Below are positions 20,960 to 32,084 of a stretch of 60,000 nucleotides of DNA, in pieces. The notes beneath the pieces were generated by a model. That model made no database searches and was not told the DNA's origin. It saw only the letters and a program-made list of their open reading frames with translations. This stretch comes from Cristatella mucedo (Eukaryota; Bryozoa; Phylactolaemata; Cristatellidae). The position numbers and the translations under genes are program-made. The DNA is taken from assembly GCA_009760855.2 (NCBI GenBank), contig WPIO01000155.1, forward strand, positions 549,501 to 609,500. The letters are read 5' to 3'. Position 1 is the stretch's first letter. Each line of letters starts with the position of its first letter.

Positions 20960-22700
20960 AAATGACACCTAAATTTTGAGCACATGGGGCTGGCAGCAAC
21001 ATCGCTAACAGCATCACCTTTTAGAAGAGCAAAGCCTTCTAATCCAGCCACACGCTTTGGGTGTTCTATGGGCAGCAGTTTAATTTTATCTTTGATTAGT
21101 TTCGAGAAATTTTCCGACATTCAGGATCAAATTTCGACAAGGCAAGCATTCAGATTATCCGTTTCTGCAGCATATTTCGACGGTTTGAATGCCAAATACA
21201 GCTGAGTATCTTCAGCATAAAAGTGATAATCACTTTTCCCGAGGTTCAATATAAATGGAGAACAGCAAGAGACCAATGACGGAACATTGAAGGACTCCAC
21301 ACGCGACCGGTCTCGTGTGTGAGACCTTACCCCCACACGATACTTATTGAAAATGATCAGACAAGTACGATTTAAACCTCGCCAGTGCCTTGTCTGCCAG
21401 ACCGATCGCTGTTCTCAGTCGATTAAGTTGACATCGTGATCAATGGTGTCGAAGGCAGCTGATAGATTTCGCAGAGGTAGGGCAGTGACATTCCTGTCAC
21501 CGTTGCTCCGTAGGATATCTTGGTAATACTGAGGAGAGCAGTTTCGGTGAACTGCTGCCTCTTGAACCCCGATTGAAATTTTTCTGACGTTTCTTTCTTT
21601 TCAATATGTGCAACGAGCTGCTTAGTGACAATTTTTCAAGAATCTTTGACAAACAGGGAAGAAGGGAAACTGAACGATAGTTTACAAGTACCTCTGTATC
21701 TAATCTAGGCTTTTTAAGTATCTGCCTAACGATTGCCTATTTAAAGGATTTTGGTGCGACCCCTGTTTTCAGAGAAGCATTACAAATCTCAGCGATAGCA
21801 GCGCTAAATTGATCTGCCAGTGAAGACCACAGAGATGATGGTGTAAGATCTTGTGGAGACGAGCTCTTGTTAGTAGACCTCGTTAAGGGAGCTAAATCAC
21901 ACGCAGAAACCTCAGAAAATCTTTTAAAGAAGGTACCGGTTGCGATTGTGCAATTTATTTAATAGGCGGGGGCTTTATAGAGAGATAAATATGCACAATT
22001 ATTTCAGTAAAGAAAGCTGAAAACTTTTTGGCTGAGTCGTAAATATCTGGGTACTCTGACCTCTCAGCATTGGCCAGTAAATTGTTACCGTCTCTTAAAT
22101 CTGCTTTGGGTCTGACTGGCAGGATTTCGGTTTTTGATTAAAAAAAGCCCTGGCTTTTTTAAGCTTCCTGGTGTAAATTCGAAGGAAGTTTTTTAAATTG
22201 AGTAGATCTGCATCGCTGGAAAACCACGAGGTCAGTGGGCAGACGTCCTTAGTGATCACAAGATCTAGGATATGGCCACCGACGTGGGTGGTATGGTTGA
22301 CGTGCTGGACCAATTCTCCAGAGAGTCAATAAATGAGCGGACCTAGCTGTTGATAGTGTTATCAACGTGAATATTGAAGTATCCAGAAATCAGCAAAGGA
22401 ATAATCAGAAATCAGCAAAATCACATGCAAGTATTTTAGCGATGAACTCCGAAAGCTCCTCTAATAAAAAAGTTTAGACAGCCAGCAGGAAGTCGATATA
22501 TCTCAACATTGAGGGACACTGTCTTTGATGAGGACACGATTGCAGCTGATTCAAATGATGGCCCATGCAATAAACTGCATATCTCAGAGCCTAACGATTC
22601 ACGAACAACTGTTGCAACCCCACCAAAATCTTGTCAGAACGCTTGGTCTGAAAGAATGAGAAACCACTTGGGTGGTCTCAGATATTCAACTACGTGAGCA
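20960..22700 (-). mobile_element. Diverged L2/CR1-like LINE, endonuclease and RT parts
   Basis: On the minus strand THVGGHILDLVITKD (about 22270-22230) is the end of an apurinic-type endonuclease domain. Further on come FHFYAEDTQLYLAFK-like sequence (about 21230-21185), RT motif C with YAED instead of YADD, and LIKDKIKLLPIEHPK-type thumb sequence. It has many stops. The sequence is more diverged than LINE-A and may be another family. It directly follows the abrupt end of the conserved block around duplicate exon 2. Confidence 0.65.
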
Positions 22701-22825
22701 GGGTGTCATCCAAGTTTCGATAAGCAAAAATTCCCGAGCTTCGCCTTGGCAGCCGTCTCGGATAAGTAGCCTCTTTGTTTTTGGCGGGCAGACATTTTAA
22801 AGGCAGAATTTAATAAGCTGCCCAG

Positions 22826-23119
22826 TGTAGATTGGTTGCCGTCGCGCACTGCACAAAACACCAGCCGACGAGCAACACCACCAGTTTATTCGACTATCCG
22901 GCGGAAGCGCCACTCCCCACCCGCAGACGTTCGTCTGCTTCTGTCGTCTGTGGTACCGGAACGCTTCGCTCTGATTCGTTAGCGCTGTTGCCAACGCCTA
23001 GCTGCGCCGCTCCGATTGGCTAGCCGGTGGTCGAGAGGGCCACCCAGCCTTGTACTGGCAGATAACAACATATAGGCACAGTATTGTCATAGGCTGGGGT
23101 ATGCATAAACAAAACCACA
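22826..23119 (-). repeat. 3' LTR of the retrotransposon
   Basis: 294 bp, paired with 26688-26983. On the element's strand it begins TGTGGTTT and ends AATCTACA, so it has the usual TG..CA ends. The stretch upstream of it on the minus strand (from 23120) is only weakly purine-rich, so the polypurine tract is degenerate or unusual. Confidence 0.9.
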
Positions 23120-23341
23120 TGCCCGCCTGATCTGGAGACCAATCTACGGCGCATTCTCCACTTTTTTTGCAGCAAGAAGGCTAAACAGTAAGCACGTAGT
23201 CCTCATTGCGTGCCAGTGGTCTCAGGCCATATCTTGGCCGTAGCTGTCTGCTGGGCTCGTCGGCTCTGGCCGTATTACCAGGGCCAGCATCGGAGTGTTC
23301 GTCAAGTCGTTCGTTGGCGTTCGGTACTGGTCTGATGTCCA

Positions 23342-24090
23342 CTAAGTGGCGGCGGATTCTATCAATCTCAATGCCAACTCCTTCCGTCGGGGCAGTAAAA
23401 CCCGCTGACCTTGAATCAAGTCATTTCCGTCAGAGCTCTCTGTGCGAGGCTCGCGAGCCATCGGAGGTTTCCATTCGCACGAGAAAAGCTGACGGCAAGG
23501 CGATGAGCCGGCGTGCAATTCGGCGGTGGCAGAGAGATCGTACCAGTACACCACCATCATTATGTCCCGCCCACTCCGGGCTGCCATTCCTTTTATTCTT
23601 CGGTGGCTTCGCTCTACTATGCCGTTTCCAGAGGAGCGGTAGGCACAGCGATGCATTGCGTGTATCCCCCAACGATCGAAAAGCTGGCGAACAGCGTTCG
23701 ATCGGAAAGTGGCGGAATTGTCCATTAAGAGCTGCCACGGCCAGCCCCTTTCTCTGAATATTCTATCCAAGTGTCGGACCGACCGAGGTCTCGCCCTTGT
23801 CGGGTATACGCCGCCAGATGGCAAACCTGCTGGGGCCGCTATCGACAAGTGTCAGATACTTGACCCCGTTGAAGAAAGTAACATCAATAGCCAGGCGGCG
23901 CCAGTTGGAATCTACGTCCAAATGTCCATGGCTCCAAGACACTGGCGCTCGATCCACAGACCGGCAACGCATGCACGATTTAACATCGCGTTCCGCTATC
24001 TCCCGCGTTACGGAAATGCCGGGGAAGCAGAGCCTGGCCAGGTACAACGTACGGTCAACCCCCAGGTGATGCAAATCATGGAACGCTCGC
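23342..24090 (-). pseudogene. Integrase of the LTR retrotransposon
   Basis: The minus strand shows a zinc-binding HHCC region (HHLGVDRTLY...CMRC, about 24074-23960), then IDVTFFNGVKYLTLVDS with the first two acidic residues of the core. In another frame it has LLMDNSATF and SSGNGIVERSHRRIKG, the D(35)E part of the DDE triad. A frameshift separates the halves near 23765-23850. Confidence 0.8.
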
Positions 24091-24343
24091 AGGTCTACTT
24101 CTTGTGCTGGAGTAGCAGCTTCGAGAATCGAGATTGGCTCAAGCCACGACTTCGGTACTCGTGTGGTCTACTTTGTTGTCGGCCGAACGCACCAGTTGTA
24201 TTCTCACCCGAAGGTCGTACTCCTTAATTACGTCACGTACTATTACTGACTGCCGTCGAGCCAATTCCTCGCCTAGACCTCGCGTACGGATAGGCTTATC
24301 GCCTTCGACAATCGATCAAAGCCACGAATGCACAGTGGTCGAG

Positions 24344-25300
24344 TCAGTAAACAATTCGATCTCTCAAAGGCCCCGCCCGGGCCAGGGCTAAGTTTAGGCC
24401 CTTTATGACAGCCTCTAGTTCAGCCAGATTTATAAGCGCTACGTCATCTGGCTTTCTAAGCGAAGAGGCATCCTCGACTGTCTGCCCTCCGATTCGCAAG
24501 CAGGCGCCTATCGCTAAGCTGCTTGCGTCACACCATAACTGTCCGCTGGGTGACGACGGCACACTCCATACTCCGGAAACTGGATCCTCTTTTATCAGGC
24601 GTCGGCTGATCTCCTGTGCCATCCAAAGGACGTCCTCTGTGACCTCGGCATCCCACGACACGTCTTTTGTGGCTCTCTTTCCGTAGCTGCAGGCTGGTCG
24701 AAGCCATGCGGCAACGGGAAAATGGCCTGTTAATTGTCCACACCACGAGAAAAGCTGCCTGCGAGTCGCGTACTGATGTAGCGGTTCAACATTGTTATCT
24801 CTGCCCCACTTAAGCTTTCCTTCATGGTCAGTGACGCGAAGCCCTAGTACGCGACCTCCTACCAACTTTTCCGGGGGCTTAGCTTCGAGCCCGAACTGTC
24901 GTAGGAGAGAGATAACAGGCTCATTCATGACAATGTCATTGTTGGCGATTATATCGTCCACGTATGTTTCAGTGCCTTCGGGCACCTGTGAATCCATAGA
25001 AAGCACCTTATTTAACACAGCTGTCATTATCTTAGGCGCTAGATTTAATCCGAAGCCTAGCCGGATAAGGCAGTACCGCCTCCCCCGGTAGGTGACAACC
25101 TGGTATCTCCACAGGGAAGGGTCGACATGAAGCTTTAGATACGCTTTGCGAAGGTCGATAATGCTGACGTTACTTCCCATTCGGCGCCATGCCTGCAGTT
25201 TCTCGCTGCAAACGTCACCGTTGGCAGTGTGGCTGGAAACGTATTGGTTCAGCTCACGCTAGTCTAAAACGGGCCGCACTTTGTCTTTATTAATCTGGAA
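24344..25300 (-). pseudogene. Reverse transcriptase and RNase H of the LTR retrotransposon
   Basis: An uninterrupted frame from 25180 to 24344 contains SIIDLRKAYLKLHVD (catalytic motif A), LGFGLNLAPKIM, and YVDDIIANND (motif C with both aspartates) about 73 residues in. RNase H begins LWCDASSLAIGA and includes LAELEAVIKGLNLA. The start of the domain upstream of 25180 is readable in the same frame but is cut by an in-frame TAG just before RELN. The catalytic residues are therefore intact although the polyprotein is not. Confidence 0.85.
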
Positions 25301-25366
25301 CACTGCCATTAGCTGCACGAGGCGTTTACACTCCCCTTCATAGGGTTTCAGCCAGCCAAGTTGGAT

Positions 25367-25866
25367 CTACTCTTGGAACTCCTTATCGTAGTCGGCCTGC
25401 AAGTCGGCGGGCACTCGGTAAGCCTCGACGCGGTTTACCAAGGTGGGAGGAGTCACGCCGTCTGCCCAATGCCATTTTACGACCCATTTTCTGTCACGGT
25501 ACACCGCCGAAAAGTCTCTGTCTGAAACACTGACGTCGCTCGACAGTGCCCCGATTGCACTGTCCCGCCCATTGAAGGTTACTACACCGCCTTCAGGGCC
25601 TATCACCACGCCTCCCAGCTGTCGCACAGCATCCATGCCAAGGAGCGTATCACACCCCGGTACGATCTCGGATACGAGGCAGTCGAGCTCTATTGCTATG
25701 CCCTGCACAGAGCATGTCATGCGGCACACCGACCGTCAACGAGCGACTGCTCCGTTGAACGTAATTACTGGCTCGTTAACCGGATAAGACTGCACCGAGG
25801 TGGCACGCAGTACCGAAGATTTAGTCACAATCGACCGAGAGCAGCCAGTATCAAGGAGCGCCTTCA
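25367..25866 (-). pseudogene. Aspartic protease region of the LTR retrotransposon
   Basis: The active-site motif ALLDTGCSRSIV is readable on the minus strand near 25850-25816. A later frame (25729-25367) holds the flap-to-C-terminal part, with VPGCDTLLGMD as the usual second conserved element. The two pieces are in different frames, so the protease is broken. Confidence 0.7.
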
Positions 25867-25955
25867 TAAAATACGACCACCGTTGAGAACATTTATTGTT
25901 GGCAGTCGAGTTGACAAGCAGGGGAATGCGCCAACGCTATAACATGCGCTTCCCC

Positions 25956-26668
25956 TTACTCGTTTTGTGGCTGTGCATCGGTGCGACGCTCTGGACATAT
26001 CGCTGCTAGGTGCGAGTCGTCGTCGCATACAAAACACAGCCTTCGCTGCCTTTGCGACGAATAGCAGTCGCGACTTATGTGCCCTTTCATTTTGCAAAAG
26101 AAACAAAAACGCTTCCGTGTAGTCGGCCGAGAGCTTCTAGCTCCTAGTGCCTCAGCAGCGGCCGCGTAGCTCGGCTCCTGGCAACTCGTAAGCGCTCGAG
26201 CCTTCTCAACAACCTCGGAAATCGCCAACTTGTCGAGCAAACACGCCACGCGTAGCTGCTTTCGGATGTCCTCTGGAAGCCTGGTGACGGAAGCGCATTT
26301 TAACAAGTCACCTTTCGCAGCCGCACTCACCAATCCGGCAAGCCGGGCCAAAATCAATGCGTATACGTCCACTGGCTCCCTAGCTTGGAGCCGCCGTGTC
26401 CTGAGCTCCTCATAAGCTTTAGATTTATCCGCCGAAAATGCAGCCAGAAGAGCCTCTTTTGCGACGGCATAGTCTTTCTTTGCCTGTCCATCGATGCTTT
26501 GGTACACGGCGAACGCTCCGCCGGTTAGAAAAAGGGGCAGGAATTTGTGGCGGTCGGCGGCGACAAAACAAAAGGATCTCTGCCACCAGATCAAACTTTT
26601 CAACCCAGCCCGCAAAATTATCCGCTGCCGTCGAATTGAGTAACGATGTGGCTGAACTTTACGTTCTC
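25956..26668 (-). pseudogene. gag remnant of the LTR retrotransposon
   Basis: On the minus strand an ATG just inside the LTR (about 26666) starts the gag reading frame; a frameshift soon afterwards moves it into the long frame that runs to 25956. The C-terminal part carries two zinc knuckles, CFFCKMKGHISRDC and CFVCDDDSHLAAIC, both with CX2CX4HX4C spacing. Gag packages RNA in the particle. The N-terminal third shows the capsid-like helical part but no recognisable further motif. Confidence 0.75.
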
Positions 26669-26687
26669 CATTACTGCCGAAATAGCT

Positions 26688-26983
26688 TGTAGATTTGTTG
26701 CTGTCGTGAACTGCACAAAACACCAGCCGACGAGCAACATCACCAGTTTATTCGACTACGCACCGAGCCGGCAGAAGCGACACTCCCCACCCGCAGTTGT
26801 TCGTCGGCTTCTGTCGTCGGTACCGGAACGCTTCGCTCTGATTCGTTAGCACTGTTGCCAACGCCTAGCTGCGCTCCTATTAACTAGCCGGTGGTCGGGA
26901 GGGCCACCCAGCCTAGTACTGGCAGATAACAACATTTAGGCGCGGTACTGTCATAGGCTGGGGTATGCATAAAATAAACCACA
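26688..26983 (-). repeat. 5' LTR of the retrotransposon
   Basis: 296 bp, TG..CA ends, alignable over its full length with the 3' LTR except for a short indel near 'ttcgacta'. The divergence between LTRs shows an old insertion. The gag ATG lies only about 16 bases after its inner end. Confidence 0.9.
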
Positions 26984-26988
26984 CCCAG

Positions 26989-27735
26989 CAACTTCGTGAC
27001 GCAAATTATGTGGCTTGCATTGTAGTCGGCATGTAGCCTGTTTGGCAGACGCTGCGCCTTCGAATTTAAATTGGACTTTAGTAACGATTGCAGGTTGACT
27101 TTTCACGACATGCTGCGGTACGGTGAGTGAACTTGTACTGCAAAGGGTCAAGCTAATCAGCTCTTTAAACCCTCGGGCCGTATGTTCGATAGTCGAGCTC
27201 ATGATAGGGCGAACGCATCATGAAGGGAGACCCACGGGTAGGTATCGACTAATGGCGACATCGCACCTTGTGCTAAGCAGGTCATGTTTTGTGTAGCATA
27301 TCCGAGGACAGCTCACAAATAGTCACAGCGAAGATAGCAGCGAAATACCAGAAGTTATCATGGAGAAATCAGCTGAAGGTCCGAACCTTGCTTAGAGTCG
27401 TCCAGGGCTGCTCTCAGGGAGGAAGTACCTACATTACCAACCATACGACATTTTCGTGATTAAGACACGACAGAACTATGACCTCTCGTGTGATCTTCAG
27501 GTGCTCACTTCCTATTGAATTCAGTGCAATTCTCTTGATCGCATAAAGTCTCCCGTCCAGCTTGTTCTTCACATGCGTTTGTTTGCACAAAACAAAGAGA
27601 TATTCTACACTTCAGGGCACGCACAGAAACCTTATGCTAGTAAACAAGTGACTCTGATCGTCCAACTGGTATTGCCATAGTGCGGCAATCCTTAAGTGCT
27701 CGGTGGTAATAACAGTGCTTGGGCAATCCTTATAG
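26989..27735. other. No recognisable gene
   Basis: Sequence upstream (in element orientation) of the LTR retrotransposon; short ORFs only. Confidence 0.35.
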
Positions 27736-27738
27736 TGC

Positions 27739-27790
27739 TCGTGTGTGTGTGTGCGTGCGTGCGTGTGTGTGTGTGTGTGTGTGTGTGTAT
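27739..27790 (+). repeat. (GT)n microsatellite
   Basis: About 50 bp of GT/GC-T repeats directly upstream of a decayed LINE-A fragment. Confidence 0.9.
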
Positions 27791-28195
27791 GAAAATCAAC
27801 TTCCAGATTTTGGGATATCTATCCCAAAGCCTACATTTCACTCCAAACTGAAATCTCATGAATCGACAGCCTTTAAAAAGAGATTAAAACACACATATGT
27901 TCCTCACAGCTTTTACCGGACCATTTTATTGGATATGCCTGTATATCGTGTCGGTTTTACATTTACTACCTTTTACTGAAAACCATTCCTCAAATAAAAT
28001 GTACACGTTCCTGCAATGGCTACAGATGTCTTATTGTCATAACCATACTTTTCCAACAGCTTTAGGGGCCTAGAAATCGATTCAGTTATCTCATGATACT
28101 GCACAAGCGTCATTTTACCATTATTATTTGTAGTAGTATTACTTTTAATATTCTTATTATTATTATTATTAGCATTGCTATTCTAATTATTATCC
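27791..28195 (+). mobile_element. LINE-A 3' fragment, decayed
   Basis: ESTAFKKRLKHTYVPHSFYR and a degenerate hairpin ('tttaggggcctagaaatcg'), ending in TTATTATTATTATTATTAG. Confidence 0.65.
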
Positions 28196-28444
28196 AAAGT
28201 TCGCATGGGGATCAGCCCACATGCTTCACGAGCCGAAGCTGATTAAACTGTTTTAAAATATAGACTGACTAGGCATGGCTAGCACCTCACATGGCCTGAC
28301 AAAGGGAGGGTAGGGTTCACTAGTAGTAGCACGATGACACACGATGCATCACATCTCAAGCAACGAACAGAGCAACGTGGCTAACACAGTAGAATTACAC
28401 GCAGTAGGCAGCGTGCAAGCAGCTGCTGCCATTGCCACTACAGC

Positions 28445-28879
28445 CGGATGCTGGCACCGGACCTACCGTACCGTTTGCCTATACCCAGTATAAACCTAAA
28501 TTCCTCTGGAGAACGTGCATTTACTTCGTATGCTCCCAAAGCCTGGAACTCGCTCCCGAATTGCGTCACGACATCCCCTGACTTGACCACATTTAAAAAG
28601 AAATTGAAAATGCAGCTATTTATGACAGCATTTAGTGAGTTCCTGTGATTCGCCCTTTATGTGCTAATACATGCTGAGACTTTTGCATGCTGCCACTAAC
28701 CAAACTTGCATGCTGACCGTGTCCATGTCACCCCTAACCACGTTATTCATGTTGTTTATCAAGCACGATACCATTCACCATTCAATAGTGTTTCCTTTGC
28801 AGCAAATGTGAAGCACCTATAAAGAGACTGAGTTCTCTAAGGGTGCTTTATCAAGTGAACTAGTATTACTATTACTCTT
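28445..28879 (+). mobile_element. LINE-A 3' fragment next to the DAP5-like exon
   Basis: FTSYAPKAWNSLPNCVTTSP in frame, 3' UTR, hairpin arms AAGCACC/GGGTGCTT, and an (ATTACT)-type end at about 28879, immediately before the DAP5-like exon remnant. Confidence 0.8.
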
Positions 28880-28962
28880 GTACTGGAATACATGGATATC
28901 ATTGACGAGGAAGCTTTTGCGTGAATGAATAGTATCCTTGCATTGGCCCTGCACTGGTTCAA
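28880..28962 (+). pseudogene. Penultimate exon remnant of an eIF4G2/DAP5-like gene
   Basis: The first frame reads VLEYMDIIDEEAFA and then a stop. Shifting frame, the end reads YPCIGPALVQ just before a gtaagt donor (28963). In eIF4G2 (DAP5/p97/NAT1) the last exons encode '...DMEIIEEEAFLAW...FPGKGKALFQ' followed by 'VNQWLTWLE'. The two partial matches in the right order and at the conserved splice position point to that family. A frameshift and an in-frame TAG break it, and the 5' side abuts the (ATTACT)n end of a LINE-A copy, so it is probably a dead or truncated copy. Confidence 0.5.
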
Positions 28963-29146
28963 GTAAGTTGTTGTGTATTTGCTGTCTCTAAATCAGTTGT
29001 GGCAAAATTTTGAAGACCGCTACTTGCAAAACGAGCGTCTGAGCAGCGAGTCTTCTTTCCACCAGCAGTGGTCAGTCATGGTCAAATACTGTTTATGCTG
29101 CTGATTTGCTTAGTCGTGCAGGCTTGCAATCGCTCCCTGTTTGCAG

Positions 29147-29242
29147 ATCAACCGCTGGCTGACGTGGCTAGAACAGGCAGATGACGAGTCCGATGACAAG
29201 GGCGGTGATGTCGACGATTGTGGTGGCCCCGACGCAGGCTAA
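29147..29242 (+). pseudogene. Last coding exon of an eIF4G2/DAP5-like gene (relic)
   Basis: DAP5 is a translation initiation factor related to eIF4G that supports cap-independent initiation; its C-terminal W2 domain ends in an acidic tail. After acceptor ccctgtttgcag (29146) this exon is open for 31 codons to TAA 29240-29242: INRWLTWLEQADDESDD... and an acidic Gly/Asp tail. The human protein ends 'VNQWLTWLETAEEEESEEEAD', the same length class and phase. An AATAAA signal lies at 29882-29887. This exon alone is intact, but the preceding exon is broken and no upstream exons were found, so I list it as a relic. An active gene with a sequencing error is the alternative. Confidence 0.6.
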
Positions 29243-29950
29243 AAACTCAAAAGCTCGAGAGCATTTTATGGCAAATAACTGGCACGAGGTGCTTCATGAC
29301 ACCTTGGTGGCTGAATGGGATCCTTCAGCGTTATAATGAAGCTTGTGGAACGGCAGCCTGATCAGCACATCATAGATCTTAAGCACATTGGATGTATGCT
29401 TGGTGTTTGGAGAGGCACCGATGATAATCGTCTATTACTAATTAGCTCTGGATGACACAGGCTCTCATAGCATGAGACTGCTATGTCTTCAAAATATATA
29501 GGCTTTTAGAATTACTTTTTGCCTATGTACTACTATGCTTGCAGTGTTGGCCACGTTGTTACGACTATGCAGCTGAACTGTTTAGCTAGCTTTTTTAAGC
29601 ACCCATGGTTTGAGACAGTTACTGAAGCTCGGCTAGCATTTAGCCTTTTGTGTTACAGCGAAGCTAATGCGAGCGCTGCCGAATGACAACAAATCATTAG
29701 TATCTAAAACTTGCGTTAAAGCGATTGTTTGAGGCAGGCATCGAAGAGCTGTGTTGGATGCAGGCGCTGTAGGCACTTTATGTTGGGCGCGAGCAGCGAT
29801 CGAGCAAACTGCCAACAAGTCTTAAAAAACCTCTAGCCAACGACCGGTTGTAAATGCTCAACTGTGTTTCTTATTCAATGTAATAAACTGACAAAACATC
29901 GCCTGCTTTTTAGTTACAGCGAGAGCCGAGGATATTGCACGTTGAAAACA
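29243..29950 (+). other. Possible 3' UTR of the DAP5-like relic
   Basis: Unique-looking sequence without LINE similarity follows the TAA and contains AATAAA at 29882, about 640 bases downstream. No other gene is recognisable. The region ends at the (AAT)n end of a minus-strand LINE-A copy. Confidence 0.3.
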
Positions 29951-29954
29951 CAAT

Positions 29955-30780
29955 AACAATATAATTAATAATAATAATAATAATGCACTTGATAAAGCGC
30001 CCTCAGAGAACTTAATCTCTTTCTAGGCGCTTTGCATTTTCTGCAAAGGGAAATGCAATTAAATGGTAAGTAAAATCATGCTTGAAAAACAAACAAAATG
30101 AATATTATGGTTAGGGGTGACATGCACAGGGTGAGCATGCAAATGTGGTTAGTGGCAGCATGCAGTGTCAGTACGCATAAGCTAGTGAAGGACGAATCAC
30201 AGGGACCCACTAAATGCTGTCCTAGATAGGTGTGTTTTTAAGTTCCTTTTAAATGTGGTCAGGTCAGGGGATGTTCTGACGCAGGTTGGGAAGGAGTTCC
30301 AGGCTTTGGTAGCATACGAACTAAACGCACGGTCTCCAAAGGATTTAAGGTTTGTACCAGGTATTTGTAGACTGTTGGATTCCGAAAAGCGCATGGTACG
30401 ATGCTTGGCCTGATGGGGTAGTATATCTGACAGATAGGCTGGAGCCATAGAATGAAGGGACCTAAAAGTGAGCGACGAAACCTTGAAATCAATCCGTTGC
30501 TTGACTGGTAGCCAGTGCAGGTCGGCGAGAAGTGGAGTAATGAGGCAACTGCGAAGCTCACGACAGACAAGCCTAGCTGCAGAGTTTTGCACCAGCTGCA
30601 ATCGCCTGATAGCACATGCTGGTAGGCCAGTAAGCAGTGAGTTGCAGAAGTCGGGACGGGATGTTACGAATGCACGGACGAACTTAGACGTGGTATCCTT
30701 ATCTAAACAAGTCCGAATTTTAGCAAGGTTATGAAGCTGAAAATAGGCAGATTTTACTGTGGAGCTGATATGGTCTAACA
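29955..30780 (-). mobile_element. LINE-A RT C-terminal part and 3' UTR
   Basis: Minus-strand frame (30877-30197) open through FVRAFVTSRPDFCNSLLTGL, ADLHWLPVKQRIDFKV and AFSSYATKAWNSFPTC. The (AAT)n end is at 29955. The frame continues into unrelated sequence beyond 30780. Confidence 0.85.
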
Positions 30781-32084
30781 GGTGCTGTTGGTCGCCGGCT
30801 GGCGTTCTGTGCTGTTCGCCACGGCAACCAAACAACAAACGAGAGCCCAAAGCTTCCAATGCCCTTAAAAGTTGCAAGTAAGAAGAACGACAGTAAATTG
30901 TAACATGTAGTCCCAGTTTTGCACAGGTGATCTCGCGTAGATTTGCAGCTGATTATAATTGACTGCGTATTTTTAAGGTGGATTTCGCTATGGACCAGCA
31001 TCTTTGCGCCGATTTGCACAAGAACTCTCTCAAGAAGCACGTTAAAATTCTGTTTAGAGGATTCATAATAATGACAGGGTGACACAATTTTAAATCTAAA
31101 TTCCATTTTCGCAAGCCGATTTTCGGTCAATGTCTGCGTAATTAGGATAGATTTCGGCAATTCACTGCACTCGTCTCTTATGTGCTTAGACATGCTACAA
31201 TTTGCAGGTTATCACTAATCATTCGCCGAGATTGCTTCCAGGCATATATAAGTTGCCAAGCGAAAGATCTAGTTCTAATAGGATTCTCAATTATTTGTAT
31301 CTCCATTATTGTTACACCGTAGAGATTACTATTTCAAAGCACAGGGAACGAGTGATGAGGGTAGCAGGAACAAGCCCAGCTATGCTGATGGTATTAGAGC
31401 GTGACAGATATCAACGAGGCCCGAACCTTCATAGCAACTCTAAATTCTTAACGACTAGTTTCATGCTCCCGATCCAAAGACGGCCGCATGCCCACAGTAC
31501 GAAGTATAGCACTGACTGGCCATCAGCTCAGATAAACTTCCCATGCGGTACTAGCCATAAATTATCGCATGCTAAGCTCCCAGATAGTGTAACTCGTGAA
31601 CCACTTACAATCTAGCGAATCTTTGTGATGTATGATGCCAGGGCTTCACTCTTTGTCCCCTCATTAAATTAAGGCTATCCTTGAGGGATACAATAAAAAT
31701 ATCTCCAAACTAACCTTCAACGAAAATCACAAGCTCTGGCACACGTTTATGAACTCTAGATTTTTGGAAATGCACTGTAATGTTATGCATCTGTTTTTTC
31801 GCTAAATTATATTTATAAACCACAACGGCAGCCATCGTAGCATTGAGTTAAGCTTCAACACGTCACTGTGTCACCGGCTGGTGCTCAGGCAACCGGTTCT
31901 CTAGATCCATCCAGTGCAGGGTTATGTGAAACGATCTCAAAACTAGAGCATGGTCAATGCACACAAAGCAAAGAGCGCACCTTGCATCAATGTAAAAACG
32001 ATGAGACTGTGATCTAGCATATTTACTCTCTAGCACTATCATTTATCAATTTATTCTTGTCTGCTAAAGAGTTTTCGCGGTTTA
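30781..32084. other. Unassigned sequence with a 150-codon minus ORF
   Basis: The minus strand is open from 31193 into the LINE at 30780 (begins MSKHIRDECSELPKS). I recognise no domain. The plus-strand frame at 31202-31615 is also unassigned. 31620-32084 shows nothing. Confidence 0.3.

Larger units (their letters stand above)
22826..26983 (-). mobile_element. Complete but inactivated LTR retrotransposon
   Basis: A 4158-bp element on the minus strand. LTRs at 22826-23119 and 26688-26983 both read TGTAGATT...AAACCACA on the plus strand and differ at roughly one base in ten. A perfect 5-bp target duplication, cccag, flanks it (22821-22825 and 26984-26988). In transcription order come gag with two CCHC knuckles, a DTG aspartic protease, reverse transcriptase, RNase H and a DDE integrase, all interrupted by frameshifts or stops. 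The domain order PR-RT-RH-IN fits Ty3/Gypsy and BEL/Pao alike; I did not settle the clade. Confidence 0.9.
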
